Made by a program: the position numbers and the translations under genes. DNA of 64,000 nt from Achromobacter anxifer (GTDB taxonomy: Bacteria; Pseudomonadota; Gammaproteobacteria; Burkholderiales; Burkholderiaceae_B), in the NCBI RefSeq assembly GCF_903652925.1, contig NZ_CAHLAR010000009.1, positions 236,452-300,451 on the forward strand, written 5' to 3'. Positions 8,282 through 17,117 of this stretch are shown piece by piece (within the stretch, counting starts at the first letter, position 1; each line of letters begins with the position of its first letter). A model generated the notes under the pieces. The model saw only the letters and a list, made by a program, of their open reading frames with translations, was not told where the DNA came from and searched no databases.

Positions 8282-8803
8282 TCAAGCCTCGGGCGGAACC
8301 TTCATGTCGCGCGCGCCTTGCGTCTGGCGCGCGCGGAACGCCACCAGCTTCTTGTGCAGGCCGGCATCCGTGCCCGCCAGGGTGGCGATCACATGCAGCG
8401 CCGCATTGGCGGCGCCGGCCTCGCCGATCGCGAAGGTGGCCACCGGCACGCCCTTGGGCATCTGCACGATGGACAGCAGCGAATCCTCGCCGCGCAGGTA
8501 CTTGGACGGCACCGGCACGCCGAACACCGGCACTTCGGTCAGCGCGGCCATCATGCCCGGCAGGTGCGCCGCGCCGCCGGCGCCGGCGATGATGCCGCGC
8601 AGGCCGCGCGCATGCGCTTCGGCGCCGTACTCGGCCATGTCCTGCGGCATGCGGTGGGCGGAGATCACGCGCGCCTCGTAGGCAACGCCGAAGTCCTCCA
8701 GTATGGTGACTGCGTGCTTCATGACCTCCCAATCGCTGGAAGAACCCATAATCACGCCCACCACGGGGGTGGCCACTGCCGCTGCGGAAGTCTTGGCTGT
8801 CAT
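8282..8803 (-). CDS. purE: N5-CAIR mutase (class I PurE)
   Basis: 173-residue enzyme that rearranges N5-CAIR to CAIR. The motif [15 protein letters not shown] near residue 18, the AHRMP loop with the catalytic histidine, and the glycine-rich [12 protein letters not shown] segment are all present. First gene of the purE-purK-tsaC unit. The upstream gap of about 100 bp to the dsbB stop holds the likely promoter. Confidence 0.95.
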   Translation of the reverse strand: MTAKTSAAAVATPVVGVIMGSSSDWEVMKHAVTILEDFGVAYEARVISAHRMPQDMAEYGAEAHARGLRGIIAGAGGAAHLPGMMAALTEVPVFGVPVPSKYLRGEDSLLSIVQMPKGVPVATFAIGEAGAANAALHVIATLAGTDAGLHKKLVAFRARQTQGARDMKVPPEA

Positions 8804-8909
8804 AACCGGTGTCTAAGAGTTGAGACCGCGGCGCGCCGCCGCGGAAAGAGGCTAAGGACTGCGGCCAAATGCCGCGAAACCCGGTATTTTACCCGGCGCC
8901 GCCGCGCTG

Positions 8910-9482
8910 CTATCTGGCGGCGGCGGAATCCAGCCATTGATAGCTAGTGGGGTTGTCCGGGCAAGGCCCGAAACCGCACTCCAGCGTGGTGCTGCCGACG
9001 TTGGCCAGGGCCGTCAGGAAAAACAGGGCCATGACCAGCACGCCCAGCACCGACAGGGGCTTGCGCAGCATGTTGTCGCCCCACTTGCGGTCGACGGCCA
9101 GCATCACGGCGCAGAACACGATGATGGCGCTGAAGGCCACGAACGCCCAGGTGTAGAAATGCAGGCCCAGCAGCGGCGAACCATAGCCCGGATCGCCTGG
9201 CGCGATGTGCAGCAGCACCTGGCGGCCCGAGGCCAGCATGCCGCCCAACGCGGCCGCGATGCTCATCGCGTAGTGCATGGGCGAAGGCCCCAGGCGCATG
9301 TTCAGCAGGAAGCCCACGCCCGCCAGCAATAGCGCCACGCGCTGCAAGAGGCACAGCGGGCAAGGCAATTCGTCATAGGCGATCTGCCAGAAGAACGCCA
9401 TGGCCAGGGCGCCGCTGACGCCCAGCAGCGCCAGGCCGTTCAGGATGCGCGAGCCGCGCGCGGGATTGCGGGAGAAGATCAT
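8910..9482 (-). CDS. DsbB-family disulfide bond formation protein with displaced second cysteine pair
   Basis: 190-residue inner-membrane protein that would reoxidise a DsbA partner and pass electrons to quinone. The first redox pair is the classical CPLC (Cys41, Cys44) after the first membrane segment. Five hydrophobic segments can be drawn instead of the usual four. The expected second periplasmic loop (about 88-108) has no cysteine. Instead a pair occurs in the C-terminal tail, LECGFGPC (Cys169, Cys174). This layout, with a small DUF5993 protein encoded 10 bp upstream, points to a DsbB subgroup rather than E. coli-type DsbB. The specific DsbA partner is not known. Confidence 0.82.
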   Translation of the reverse strand: MIFSRNPARGSRILNGLALLGVSGALAMAFFWQIAYDELPCPLCLLQRVALLLAGVGFLLNMRLGPSPMHYAMSIAAALGGMLASGRQVLLHIAPGDPGYGSPLLGLHFYTWAFVAFSAIIVFCAVMLAVDRKWGDNMLRKPLSVLGVLVMALFFLTALANVGSTTLECGFGPCPDNPTSYQWLDSAAAR

Positions 9483-9492
9483 CGCCGCGCCC

Positions 9493-9651
9493 TCAGAACG
9501 ACAAGGCCAGCGGACTGGTCATGTGGTACTGGCACCAGGCGGCGAAGAGCGCCAGCGTCAGCAGCCAGAACGTCACGCAGGGGCGGCGCCTGCCCAGCAT
9601 GCCGAACCACACCGCGATCAGGCCAGTCAGGAAAGGCAACATCATTACCAT
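9493..9651 (-). CDS. Small DUF5993-like membrane protein
   Basis: 52-residue protein with two hydrophobic segments (about residues 3-20 and 25-42), separated by a basic GRRRP turn, ending HMTSPLALSF. The pattern of a two-helix protein with a conserved hydrophobic tail next to DsbB matches the DUF5993 family. The ATG at 9651 is preceded by AAAGGAG at 8 bp; a longer upstream frame has no ribosome-binding site. It lies 10 bp before dsbB in the same direction, so it is probably co-transcribed and may be an accessory or subunit of the disulfide system. Confidence 0.72.
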   Translation of the reverse strand: MVMMLPFLTGLIAVWFGMLGRRRPCVTFWLLTLALFAAWCQYHMTSPLALSF

Positions 9652-9794
9652 GCTGGGAGCTCCTTTCTGGGGTACGTCCCCATGCAAGCAGCCGGGAATT
9701 ATAACGTCACAATTCGCAATAAATCCTATCGAAAGCCCTGATAACTCTTGTAGGGCAAGCGCTTTCAGGACGAAAAAATTCGCTCCATATGAAA

Positions 9795-9836
9795 CGCCCC
9801 CCGGAAGTTGGATTTACGTCCAACTTCCGGGGGGCG
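9795..9836. repeat. Perfect 18-bp hairpin
   Basis: CGCCCCCCGGAAGTTGGA (9795-9812) and its exact reverse complement (9819-9836) flank a six-base loop. There is no T-tract after it on either strand, so it is not a standard terminator. It directly abuts the first 284-bp repeat unit. Confidence 0.92.
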
Positions 9837-10404
9837 GAGCGGCAGGGCTTGGAGCTTGCGGATGTCGGGGTTCTTGAGCCGCCGAGGCTGCCCTGCGCCA
9901 TTCCGATGCTCGCCCCGGTGGGGCTGTGCTTCGGATGACTCCGGGGTCCTCGGCTGGCAGTCGCCTAACGCGTTGGTTTCGGACCACCTTCATGGGCAGA
10001 TACCGTGAGCCGGTGGCCGGACGGAGGGATCCGAAGCGCAGCCCCACCGGGGCGAGCATCGGAATCCCGCAGTCCGGACGCCGGCGACTCAAGAACCCTG
10101 CCTCCCAAAACCGAAGTGCGGAGCGGCAAGGCTTCGAGCTTGCGGACGTCGGGGTTCTTTAGCCGCCGAGGCTGCCCTGCGTCATTCCGATGCTCGCCCC
10201 GGTGGGGCTGTGCTTCGGATGACTCCGGGGTCCTCGGCTAACAGTCGCCTAATGCGTTGGTTTCAGACCACCTTCATGGGCAGATGCCGTAAGCCGGTGG
10301 CCGGACGGAGGGATCCGAAGCGCAGCCCCACCGGGGCGAGCATCGGAATCCCGCAGTCCGGACGCCGGCGACTCAAGAACCCTGCCTCCCAAAACCGAAG
10401 TGCG
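9837..10404. repeat. Tandem duplication of a 284-bp palindromic unit
   Basis: Unit 1 is 9837-10120 and unit 2 is 10121-10404. They align without gaps and differ at about 11 positions by eye (about 96% identity). Each unit is itself a large inverted repeat: in unit 1 the arms 9901-9936 and 10029-10064 are reverse complements at 35 of 36 positions with a 92-nt spacer. Outer flanks are also partly complementary (GGTTCTTGAGCCGCCG against CGGCGACTCAAGAACC). The structure suggests a dispersed palindromic repeat that has duplicated. No coding function. Confidence 0.93.
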
Positions 10405-10466
10405 GTCCGGATTTTCCTCATCCGGACGTCCTGGGAGCAGAGCGGGTTTTTCTTGGCAGGAAGCGT

Positions 10467-11348
10467 TCAGGCGACCAGACGATCCAGGGCTTCGCGGTAC
10501 TTGGCGGCCGTCTTTTCCAGCACGTCCTGGGGCAGGCGCGGCGCGGGCGGGGTCTTGTCCCAGGTCTGGGTTTCCAGCCAGTCGCGCACGAATTGCTTGT
10601 CGAACGACGGCGGGCTGATGCCCACGCGGTAGCCGTCGGCCGGCCAGAAGCGCGAGGAATCGGGTGTCAGCACTTCGTCCATCAGGTACAGGGTGCCGTC
10701 GTCGTCCAGTCCGAATTCGAACTTGGTATCGGCGATGATGATGCCCTTGGTGGCCGCGAACTTGGCTGCCTCGGCATAGAGCTTGAGCGTCACGTCGCGG
10801 ATGCGCTCGGCCATTTCCTGGCCGACTTCCTTGACCACGTGGGCGAAGTCCACGTTCTCGTCGTGCATGCCGAATTCGGCCTTGGCGGCGGGCGTGAAGA
10901 TCGGTTCGGGCAGCTGGCTGGCCTGTTGCAGGCCGGCGGGCAGCTTGATGCCGCAGACGGCGCCGGTGGCCTGGTAGTCCTTCCAGCCCGAGCCTATCAG
11001 GTAGCCGCGGGCGACCGCTTCCACCAGGATGGGCTTCAAACGCTTGACCACCACGGCGCGGCCGCGCACCTGGTCGACTTCGTCCGGAGCGACCACGTCC
11101 TCGGGCTTGATGCCGGTGGAGTGGTTCGGCAGGATGTGGGCCAACTTCTGCAGCCAGAACTCGGTCAGTTCGGTCAGCACCTGACCCTTGCCGGGAATCG
11201 GGTCGTCGAGAATCACGTCGAAGGCGGAAATGCGATCCGAAGCGACGATCAGCAACTTGTCGTCGCCCACGGCGTACATATCGCGCACCTTACCGCGGCC
11301 CAGCAGCGGCAAGGACTTGATGCTGGATTGATGCAAAGCAGAAGTCAC
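10467..11348 (-). CDS. purC: SAICAR synthase
   Basis: 293-residue enzyme that joins CAIR with aspartate using ATP in de novo purine synthesis. It shows [31 protein letters not shown] at the N-terminus (ATP-binding, about residues 18-48), [37 protein letters not shown] in the centre and [33 protein letters not shown] towards the C-terminus. This is the long (about 290 aa) form of the family. It lies upstream of purE/purK in the same orientation but is separated from them by dsbB and the repeat region. Confidence 0.96.
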   Translation of the reverse strand: MTSALHQSSIKSLPLLGRGKVRDMYAVGDDKLLIVASDRISAFDVILDDPIPGKGQVLTELTEFWLQKLAHILPNHSTGIKPEDVVAPDEVDQVRGRAVVVKRLKPILVEAVARGYLIGSGWKDYQATGAVCGIKLPAGLQQASQLPEPIFTPAAKAEFGMHDENVDFAHVVKEVGQEMAERIRDVTLKLYAEAAKFAATKGIIIADTKFEFGLDDDGTLYLMDEVLTPDSSRFWPADGYRVGISPPSFDKQFVRDWLETQTWDKTPPAPRLPQDVLEKTAAKYREALDRLVA

Positions 11349-11615
11349 GGGAATGGCCTATGGCAATAATGAAGATTCCCGCCACGGGCAGGCGCCAGGG
11401 CGGGAAGCAGAACGGAATCCGGGAACCGCGGGCAGGGCCGGCGCGGCGCGCGGGTCCTGCAAAGCGCATAGGTTACTGCAAATGGGCCGGTTTTGCCGGA
11501 GCCGCCCTCCCCTCGACGCCGCCCGGCGGCCGGGTTAGGCTCTGGTCTCCAACATGATGCGCGCCGACCGCCGCTGGCGTCACGGCGCTGCCCCTACGCC
11601 CGGAGACAGAGTCGT

Positions 11616-12071
11616 ATGCAGGATGCTTCCCTCAAACGCAGCGCCCACGCCGACGCGCAGGTGCACCTGACCGGCGGTTGCCAGTGCGGCGCCGTGCGCT
11701 ATGCCATCACCGATGAACCGATCATGGCGGCAACCTGTCATTGCCGGGACTGCCAGTATTCCAGCGGCGGCGCCCCGGCCCATGCGCTGATCTTCCCCAC
11801 CGGCTCCATCACGCTCTTGCGCGGCAGTCCCAAGGAGCACCGCTACCGCGGCGACTCCGGCCATACCGTCATGCGCAGTTTCTGTGCCGACTGCGGCACG
11901 CCGCTGTTCGGCAATTCGGCGGGCATGGGCTATGACATCGTGCGGGCCGGCTCGCTCGACGACCCCGAGGCCTTCCACGCCCGCGCCAGCCTCTGGACCG
12001 AGTCGGCGCCGTCCTGGCACCACGTGGACCGGACCGTGCCGCACTTCCCCCGCAACTCGCCCGCGTCCTAG
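11616..12071 (+). CDS. GFA-family zinc protein (glutathione-dependent formaldehyde-activating-like)
   Basis: 151-residue Mss4-like fold protein. Zinc ligand motifs are GGCQCGAVRY near residue 21, CHCRDCQ near residue 45 and FCADCGTPLF near residue 90. The family includes Gfa of Paracoccus, but most members have no proven activity. The ATG at 11616 has GGAGA upstream; an in-frame upstream extension is rich in Arg and Pro and unlike the family. It stands alone, opposite in direction to purC and fba, and is flanked on the right by a bidirectional terminator. Confidence 0.85.
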   Translation: MQDASLKRSAHADAQVHLTGGCQCGAVRYAITDEPIMAATCHCRDCQYSSGGAPAHALIFPTGSITLLRGSPKEHRYRGDSGHTVMRSFCADCGTPLFGNSAGMGYDIVRAGSLDDPEAFHARASLWTESAPSWHHVDRTVPHFPRNSPAS

Positions 12072-12085
12072 CCGCGACGCAGCCG

Positions 12086-12121
12086 AAAAAAAAGCGGTCC
12101 GCATGCGCGGACCGCTTTTTC
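12086..12121. terminator. Bidirectional terminator between the GFA gene and fba
   Basis: Hairpin AAGCGGTCCGC / GCGGACCGCTT (12092-12117) with an A-run before it and a T-run after it. It serves both convergent genes: the plus-strand GFA gene ending at 12071 and minus-strand fba ending at 12173. Confidence 0.93.
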
Positions 12122-12172
12122 ATTGCGCCCGGACGGCGGACGCACAAGCGTCCTGCGTCCGGGGACTTTTGC

Positions 12173-13237
12173 TTACTGCACCACTTGGGCCAGCTTGCCC
12201 GACGCGTATTGCGCGGCGATTTCGGTCAGCGGCAGCGCCTTGATCTTGCTGGCGTTGCCGGCGGTGCCGAATTCGGTGTAGCGAGCCACACAGATGGCCT
12301 TGGCGGCGGCGCGGGCCGGCTTCAGGTATTCGCGCGGGTCGAATTTTTCCGGGTTTTCGGCGAAGAAGCGGCGGATCGCGCCGGTCATGGCCAGACGGAT
12401 ATCGGTGTCGATATTGATCTTGCGCACGCCGTACTTGATGGCTTCCTGGATTTCCTCGACGGGCACGCCGTAGGTTTCCTTCATGTTGCCGCCGAATTCG
12501 CGGATCTCGGCCAGCAGTTCCTGCGGCACGCTGGAGCTGCCGTGCATCACCAGGTGGGTGTTGGGCAGGCGGGCGTGGATTTCCTTGATGCGGGAGATCG
12601 ACAGGATGTCGCCGGTGGGCTTGCGCGTGAACTTGTAGGCGCCGTGGCTGGTGCCGATGGCGATGGCCAGGGCGTCCAGCTGCGTGCGGCGCACGAAGTC
12701 GGCGGCTTGCTCGGGGTCGGTCAGCAGCTGGTCCATGGTCAGCTTGCCGTCGGCGCCGTGGCCGTCTTCCTTGTCGCCTTCCATGGTTTCCAGGGAACCC
12801 AGGCAGCCCAGTTCGCCTTCGACCGTCACGCCCAGCTTGTGGGCGGTGTCGACGACCTTCTTGGTCACTTCGACGTTGTAGTCGTAGTCGGCGATGGTCT
12901 TGCCGTCTTCCTTGAGCGAACCGTCCATCATGACGCTGGAGAAGCCCAGGTCGATGGCGCCTTGGCAGATCTTGGGCGACTGGCCGTGGTCCTGGTGCAT
13001 GACCACGGGGATGTGCGGATAGGATTCCACGGCTGCCTGGATCAGGTACTTCAGGAAGCCTTCGCCCGCGTACTTACGAGCGCCGGCCGAAGCCTGCATG
13101 ATCACCGGGCTGTCGGTCTCCGCAGCGGCTTCCATGATGGCCTGGACCTGTTCCAGGTTGTTGACGTTGAAAGCGGGAATGCCGTAACCGTGCTCGGCGG
13201 CGTGGTCGAGCAACTGGCGCATGGAGACTAGGGCCAT
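12173..13237 (-). CDS. fba: Class II fructose-1,6-bisphosphate aldolase (CbbA/Fba type)
   Basis: 354-residue metal-dependent aldolase of glycolysis and gluconeogenesis, or the Calvin-cycle type. It starts [30 protein letters not shown]. The zinc-site regions [10 protein letters not shown] (about residue 80), [11 protein letters not shown] (about 135) and HGSSSVPQ are present, as is [10 protein letters not shown] near the phosphate-binding region. A strong TAAGGAGG precedes the ATG. Orientation matches purC and the pur block to the left, a linkage seen in many betaproteobacteria. Confidence 0.96.
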   Translation of the reverse strand: MALVSMRQLLDHAAEHGYGIPAFNVNNLEQVQAIMEAAAETDSPVIMQASAGARKYAGEGFLKYLIQAAVESYPHIPVVMHQDHGQSPKICQGAIDLGFSSVMMDGSLKEDGKTIADYDYNVEVTKKVVDTAHKLGVTVEGELGCLGSLETMEGDKEDGHGADGKLTMDQLLTDPEQAADFVRRTQLDALAIAIGTSHGAYKFTRKPTGDILSISRIKEIHARLPNTHLVMHGSSSVPQELLAEIREFGGNMKETYGVPVEEIQEAIKYGVRKINIDTDIRLAMTGAIRRFFAENPEKFDPREYLKPARAAAKAICVARYTEFGTAGNASKIKALPLTEIAAQYASGKLAQVVQ

Positions 13238-13407
13238 GAGTGGTCCTCCTTAGGTACTGTCTATTGAAAGATGGTTGATGTCTTGCTGAACGGGGTGATT
13301 TTACGGGGGATTCGACGAAAGGTCTTGCAACCGCCCGTATCCGGTCCATTCAGGCGAGACCAGTTGGAGCAGGCCTGGCCTGCCCTCATCCGCAAGAAGG
13401 ATGAAGC

Positions 13408-13439
13408 CGCGGCGTCCGCAGGGCTCCGCGGACGCCGCG
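13408..13439 (-). terminator. GC hairpin downstream of the SMP-30 gene
   Basis: Inverted repeat CGCGGCGTCCGC / GCGGACGCCGCG with an 8-nt loop, just past the stop of the minus-strand lactonase gene (13454). It lacks a U-tract, so it may work as a weak or Rho-assisted terminator or as a 3'-end stabiliser before fba. Confidence 0.55.
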
Positions 13440-13453
13440 ATCCCCCGCGCCGC

Positions 13454-14353
13454 CTATGGCCGGCCGGCGTGCGGCGCGTCCACCCGGGTCATCAGGATGC
13501 AGCCTTCGTGCTTGGCGCGCCGGTTGGCCTCGATGAAGTCGGGCGCGGCGGCCATGAACAAGGTCCGGCCGTCCGGCCCGCCCAGGGCGGCTGCGAAGAT
13601 GCCGAATTCGCCGGTGTCGATCTGCTCCAGGATCCTGCCGCCGCGCGCCACGCGCACGATGCGCTTGCCGATGGCGTCGGCCACCCACAGGGCGCCTTCC
13701 GCGTCCAGCGCCCCGCCGTCGGGGCCGATGGCGGACGCGGCGATCAGCACGCCCAGGTCGCCGCTGGCCGGCAGCGGGCCGAAATCGGCCCAGTCGCGGC
13801 GCGGCCCCAGCCCGCCGTCGGCCAGGATGTCGAATTCGGAAATGCGGTTGCCGAACGTTTCATTGACGATCATGGTCTTGCCATCCGGCGTGATGAACGA
13901 GCCATTGGGAAAGCACAGCCCGTCGGCCACCTGGCGCGCGGATCCGTCGGGATCGACGCGCACGATGCCGGTATTGCGCACCGGCTCGCCGGCCATGAGG
14001 TCGAAACCGAAATTGCCGACATAGGCCCTGCCCTGCGCGTCCACCACCATGTCGTTGACCGGCCCGCCGGCGTAGGCCGACAGGTCGGCATGCACGGCCA
14101 AGGTGCCGTCCCGTTCCCGGCGCAGCAGCTTGCGGTCCTTCATGGACGCAATCAGCAGGCGGCCGTCCGGCAGCCAGCCCAGCCCCGAGGGCTGCTGCGG
14201 CACGCGGCAGATCTGCTCGACCTTGCCGTCCAGGTCCACGGCGATAACCTGCTCGGTATAGAAGTCGGACGCCCACAAGCGGTTCTCGTGCCAGCGCAGC
14301 CCCTCCAGATAGGTGTATCCGGACGCCAGCACGGACAGTTCGCGTTTCGGCAT
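13454..14353 (-). CDS. SMP-30/gluconolactonase/LRE-family protein
   Basis: 299-residue six-bladed beta-propeller, a likely sugar-lactone hydrolase that uses a divalent metal. The entry strand YLEGLRWHENRLWASDFYTEQV supplies the metal-binding Glu. Later blocks are GLGWLPDGRLLIASMKDRKLLR, GPVNDMVVDAQGRAYVGNFGFD and GLCFPNGSFITPDGKTMIVNET, the propeller hallmarks with the Asn and Asp ligands. The ATG at 14353 has AAGGAGA at good spacing; the longer frame upstream lacks one. No sugar catabolic genes are adjacent, so the substrate is unknown. Confidence 0.86.
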   Translation of the reverse strand: MPKRELSVLASGYTYLEGLRWHENRLWASDFYTEQVIAVDLDGKVEQICRVPQQPSGLGWLPDGRLLIASMKDRKLLRRERDGTLAVHADLSAYAGGPVNDMVVDAQGRAYVGNFGFDLMAGEPVRNTGIVRVDPDGSARQVADGLCFPNGSFITPDGKTMIVNETFGNRISEFDILADGGLGPRRDWADFGPLPASGDLGVLIAASAIGPDGGALDAEGALWVADAIGKRIVRVARGGRILEQIDTGEFGIFAAALGGPDGRTLFMAAAPDFIEANRRAKHEGCILMTRVDAPHAGRP

Positions 14354-14718
14354 TGCCTGGTCTCCTTGTGCGGCCCCGCGCGGGGGCCTGTTATTCGGAT
14401 TGAGCCGGCGGCGGCCTTGGGCTGCCGGCCGGGCCCATTCTGGCATGTTGCCGCGCGATAGTGCCGCCGTTCCAAACTGATACAAATCCGATATCGGCCT
14501 GGCTGTGGAGGCCGCCCGGGGCGGCGCGCTGCGCCACCTCGATCTGTCCCCGAACTGACAACTACGTGTCAGGTGTGCGGCGTTAAGATCGCGCCCCAAG
14601 GGTAAACCCGCGGCCTCGCGAACTGCCCTGGCATCCCCACTTCGGATCCTCTTGCCCGCCCCATGCCGGCGCGCCCGCCTCCGGGCCAGGCTACCGATCC
14701 CTGTTTTCCGTTTTGATC
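14354..14718. promoter_or_regulatory. Divergent intergenic region before the dicarboxylate symporter
   Basis: 365 bp without a gene between the divergent SMP-30 and symporter genes. It contains a short palindrome CCGATATCGG near 14490 and an inverted repeat CTGACA (14555-14560) / TGTCAG (14567-14572). A TAAGAT sequence at 14584-14589 is a possible -10 element for the symporter, placing the inverted repeat just upstream of the promoter as a potential operator. None of these is assigned to a known regulator. Confidence 0.45.
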
Positions 14719-16017
14719 ATGAACACTAAGAAGCTGACGCGTTATATCGGCATCGCCATGGTGCTGGGCATCGTGGTGGGCTATTTCTGCCACAAGTACG
14801 CGCAGGACGAGAAGGAGGCGCTGCAGATCGCCTCGTACTTCAGCCTGGTCACCGACATCTTCCTGCGCATGATCAAGATGATCATCGCGCCGCTGGTGTT
14901 CGCCACCCTGGTGACCGGCCTGGCCAGCATGAGCGACGCCAGCGCCGTGGGCCGCATCGGCATGCGCGCCATGATCTGGTTCATCGCCGCCTCGGCCCTG
15001 TCGCTGCTGCTGGGCCTGGCGCTGGTCAACATTTTCCAGCCGGGCGCCCACATGAACATGGCGCTGCCTGACGCGGGCCTGAGTTCGGGCCTGAAGACGG
15101 GCGACTTCACGCTCAAGGCCTTCCTCACGCACGTGTTCCCGCGCAGCATCGCGGAAGCCATGGCGAACAACGAGATCCTGCAGATCCTGGTGTTCTCGCT
15201 GTTCTTCGGTGCCGCGCTGTCCTACGTCCGCGGCAAAGGCCACAACACGCTCTACAACATGATCGACGAGCTGGCCAAGATCATGTTCCGCGTGACGGAC
15301 TACGTCATGCGGTTCGCGCCGCTGGGCGTGTTCGCCGCCATGGCCGCCGCCATCACGACCGAGGGCCTGGGCGTGCTGGTCAGCTACGGCAAGCTGATAG
15401 GCGAGTTCTACCTGGGACTGGCGCTGCTGTGGGCGATCCTGTTCGCCGTCGGCTATCTGTTCCTGGGCAAGTCGACCTTCCGCCTGGGCGGCCTGATCAA
15501 GGAGCCCACGCTGCTGGCGTTCTCCACGGCCAGCAGCGAATCGGCCTACCCCAAGACCATCGAGGCGCTGACCCGCTTCGGCGTGCCCAAGCGCATCTCG
15601 GGCTTCGTGCTGCCGCTGGGCTATTCCTTCAACCTGGACGGCTCGATGATGTACCAGTCCTTCGCGGTGCTGTTCATCGCGCAGGCCTACAACATCCAGA
15701 TGAGCTTCACGCAGCAACTGACCCTGCTGCTGGTGCTGATGGTGACCAGCAAGGGCATGGCCGGCGTGGCGCGCGCTTCCCTCGTCGTGGTTGCCGCGAC
15801 GCTGCCGATGTTCCATCTGCCGGAAGCCGGCCTGCTGTTGATCATGGGCATCGACCAGTTCTTCGACATGGGCCGCACGGCCACCAACGTGGTCGGCAAC
15901 AGCCTGGCCACCGCCGTGATTTCCAAGCTGGAAGGCAATCGGGAAGAGCTCACCGAAGCCGGGACCGCTGCGTCTGGCGATGAGCCATCGGCCCAACCCG
16001 CCAGCCAGGAAGCCTGA
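14719..16017 (+). CDS. Dicarboxylate/amino acid:cation symporter (DAACS family)
   Basis: 432-residue inner-membrane carrier of the GltP/DctA family, which takes up C4-dicarboxylates or glutamate with protons or sodium. Hydrophobic segments occur throughout. Family motifs are FLRMIKMIIAPLVFATLVTGLA (helix 2 region), the serine-rich FSTASSESAYPKTIEAL re-entrant loop, LGYSFNLDGSMMYQSFAVLFIAQAY and IDQFFDMGRTATNVVGNSLATAVI. The ATG at 14719 is preferred over TTG at 14713. It is monocistronic, closed by a strong terminator 15 bp downstream. Substrate choice between dicarboxylate and glutamate/aspartate is open. Confidence 0.92.
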   Translation: MNTKKLTRYIGIAMVLGIVVGYFCHKYAQDEKEALQIASYFSLVTDIFLRMIKMIIAPLVFATLVTGLASMSDASAVGRIGMRAMIWFIAASALSLLLGLALVNIFQPGAHMNMALPDAGLSSGLKTGDFTLKAFLTHVFPRSIAEAMANNEILQILVFSLFFGAALSYVRGKGHNTLYNMIDELAKIMFRVTDYVMRFAPLGVFAAMAAAITTEGLGVLVSYGKLIGEFYLGLALLWAILFAVGYLFLGKSTFRLGGLIKEPTLLAFSTASSESAYPKTIEALTRFGVPKRISGFVLPLGYSFNLDGSMMYQSFAVLFIAQAYNIQMSFTQQLTLLLVLMVTSKGMAGVARASLVVVAATLPMFHLPEAGLLLIMGIDQFFDMGRTATNVVGNSLATAVISKLEGNREELTEAGTAASGDEPSAQPASQEA

Positions 16018-16031
16018 GCATCAGGCAATGA

Positions 16032-16058
16032 AAAACGGGCCGCATGGCCCGTTTTTTT
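16032..16058 (+). terminator. Rho-independent terminator after the symporter
   Basis: Hairpin ACGGGCC / GGCCCGT with a GCAT loop, followed by seven T bases and preceded by A bases. It ends the symporter transcript. Confidence 0.93.
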
Positions 16059-16164
16059 ATGGCTTGCGCATGCTTGACCGGCGCCATCGCCGGGAGCAAC
16101 ATATAAGCCCTTTGCTTCTTATACAGGCGCGGCGCGCATGGGCGCCACGCTCAGTCCTCATGCC

Positions 16165-16542
16165 ATGAAACGCCTAAGCCTGCGCTGCGTACTGGCAGCC
16201 GCGGCCTTGATGTCCGCCGCCCCCGCCTCATACGCCTGGACCCGCATTTCCTGCGAGCTGGGCGGCACCGTGGCCAACCCGCCGGTCGTGATGCGGCAAT
16301 TCCGCACCGACGGCACCGAAATCAAACAAGTGCTGTTCAGGCTCAAGGTCAAGGACGCGGACATCCCCGAGGGAGCCCGCGCCGATACCGACTGCACGGA
16401 ATTCATCGACCGCGAGATCGACGTGGCGCTGGAGAACACCGCCGCCGACGCCGTCCGCAAGGGCAAGACCCTGAAGCTGCGCTACCGCTACGACGATTCG
16501 CTGGGACAGAGCCAGGCGACGAAGTTCGAACTGGTCCGATAG
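16165..16542 (+). CDS. Small exported protein of unknown function
   Basis: 125-residue protein. An ATG at 16165 gives MKRLSLRCVLAAAALMSAAPASYA, a clean signal peptide ending at SYA-W. An upstream ATG at 16138 would add nine residues before it. The mature part has two cysteines (ISCELGG and TDCTEF), possibly a disulfide, and is predicted to be mostly beta from the alternating pattern (KQVLFRLKVKDADI). I do not recognise the family. It converges with the next gene, leaving a 3-bp gap. Confidence 0.65.
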   Translation: MKRLSLRCVLAAAALMSAAPASYAWTRISCELGGTVANPPVVMRQFRTDGTEIKQVLFRLKVKDADIPEGARADTDCTEFIDREIDVALENTAADAVRKGKTLKLRYRYDDSLGQSQATKFELVR

Positions 16543-16545
16543 GAC

Positions 16546-16980
16546 TCAGTCGTTGACGGAGCACGAGACCGGCTCGCCGTCCTCGAATTCCACGTCGTAG
16601 GTATGCACCGGGTCCCAGGGCAGCGTGAACCAGAGTTCATAGCCGTCACCGTCCTCGTCGAACAGCCACAGCGCGCGCAGCTCGGCCTTCTCGGCCATGG
16701 CTTCCGCGGTTTCTTCCTGCAGCAGCTGGCTGTCTTCAATGCCGAGCTTCTTGTAGTGTTCGTAGGAATAGTTGTCCAGCAGGAATTCGGCCGCGGCCAG
16801 GATGTGGTCGTCGAGCTTGTCGATGATGGCCTTGACCACCTTGGACGCGCCGCTGTCGGGCTCTTCGCCGTCGGTCTGGATCATGACGTGAATGGGCGGA
16901 CGTCCCTTGCCCGCGGCGACGTTCTCGGCGGCCCACAGATCGGGTTCTTCGGGGTCCTGGGTGAAATTGAATCGTGCCAT
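16546..16980 (-). CDS. Conserved-looking acidic cytoplasmic protein, unknown function
   Basis: 144-residue acidic protein with no signal peptide. Start at 16980 (MARFNFTQDPEEPDLWAAENV), with GGAG upstream. The centre is helical (VVKAIIDKLDDHILAAAEFLL, EETAEAMAEKAELRALW) and the C-terminal half has LWFDEDGDGYELWF-like beta strands with acidic residues. Codon use fits the neighbours and the frame is well kept, so it is probably a real gene, but I cannot name a family. Confidence 0.68.
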   Translation of the reverse strand: MARFNFTQDPEEPDLWAAENVAAGKGRPPIHVMIQTDGEEPDSGASKVVKAIIDKLDDHILAAAEFLLDNYSYEHYKKLGIEDSQLLQEETAEAMAEKAELRALWLFDEDGDGYELWFTLPWDPVHTYDVEFEDGEPVSCSVND

Positions 16981-17117
16981 CGCGCGCTCCGGAAAAAGGG
17001 CTGGCGAACCGCGGAAAATGCGGCCACGCCGTTCCCGCCATTTAACCAGATGCGCGAGCGTCCGGCTGCGCATACCGGCGATGTTTTTGCGACAGCCCCT
17101 GCGTACGCCTGCCGTTT

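Larger units (their letters stand above)
9652..10466. other. 815-bp non-coding region filled with palindromic repeats
   Basis: The gap between purC and the DUF5993/dsbB unit contains no credible gene. Reading frames of 60-140 codons here are produced by the repeats and show the same peptides twice in different frames. From left to right: the promoter area of the DUF5993 gene (9652-9790), a perfect 18-bp hairpin (9795-9836), two tandem 284-bp units (9837-10404) and a small hairpin GTCCGGA..TCCGGAC (10405-10427), followed by 40 bp before the purC stop. Confidence 0.85.

Noticed and set aside
7086-8732. purK with a 152-residue N-terminal extension
   Set aside because: The extension overlaps purE in another frame; PurK's conserved start begins at the ATG at 8276.
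9837-10404. Possible CRISPR array
   Set aside because: Only two long units with internal symmetry; no short direct repeats with unique spacers and no cas genes.
9808-10632. Several 60-140-codon frames with repeated peptide blocks
   Set aside because: They arise from the 284-bp tandem repeat, occur in several frames of both strands and lack ribosome-binding sites.
14569-15996. 475-codon minus-strand frame opposite the symporter
   Set aside because: His/Gln/Arg-rich mirror of the symporter's codon bias; the plus strand carries clear DAACS motifs.
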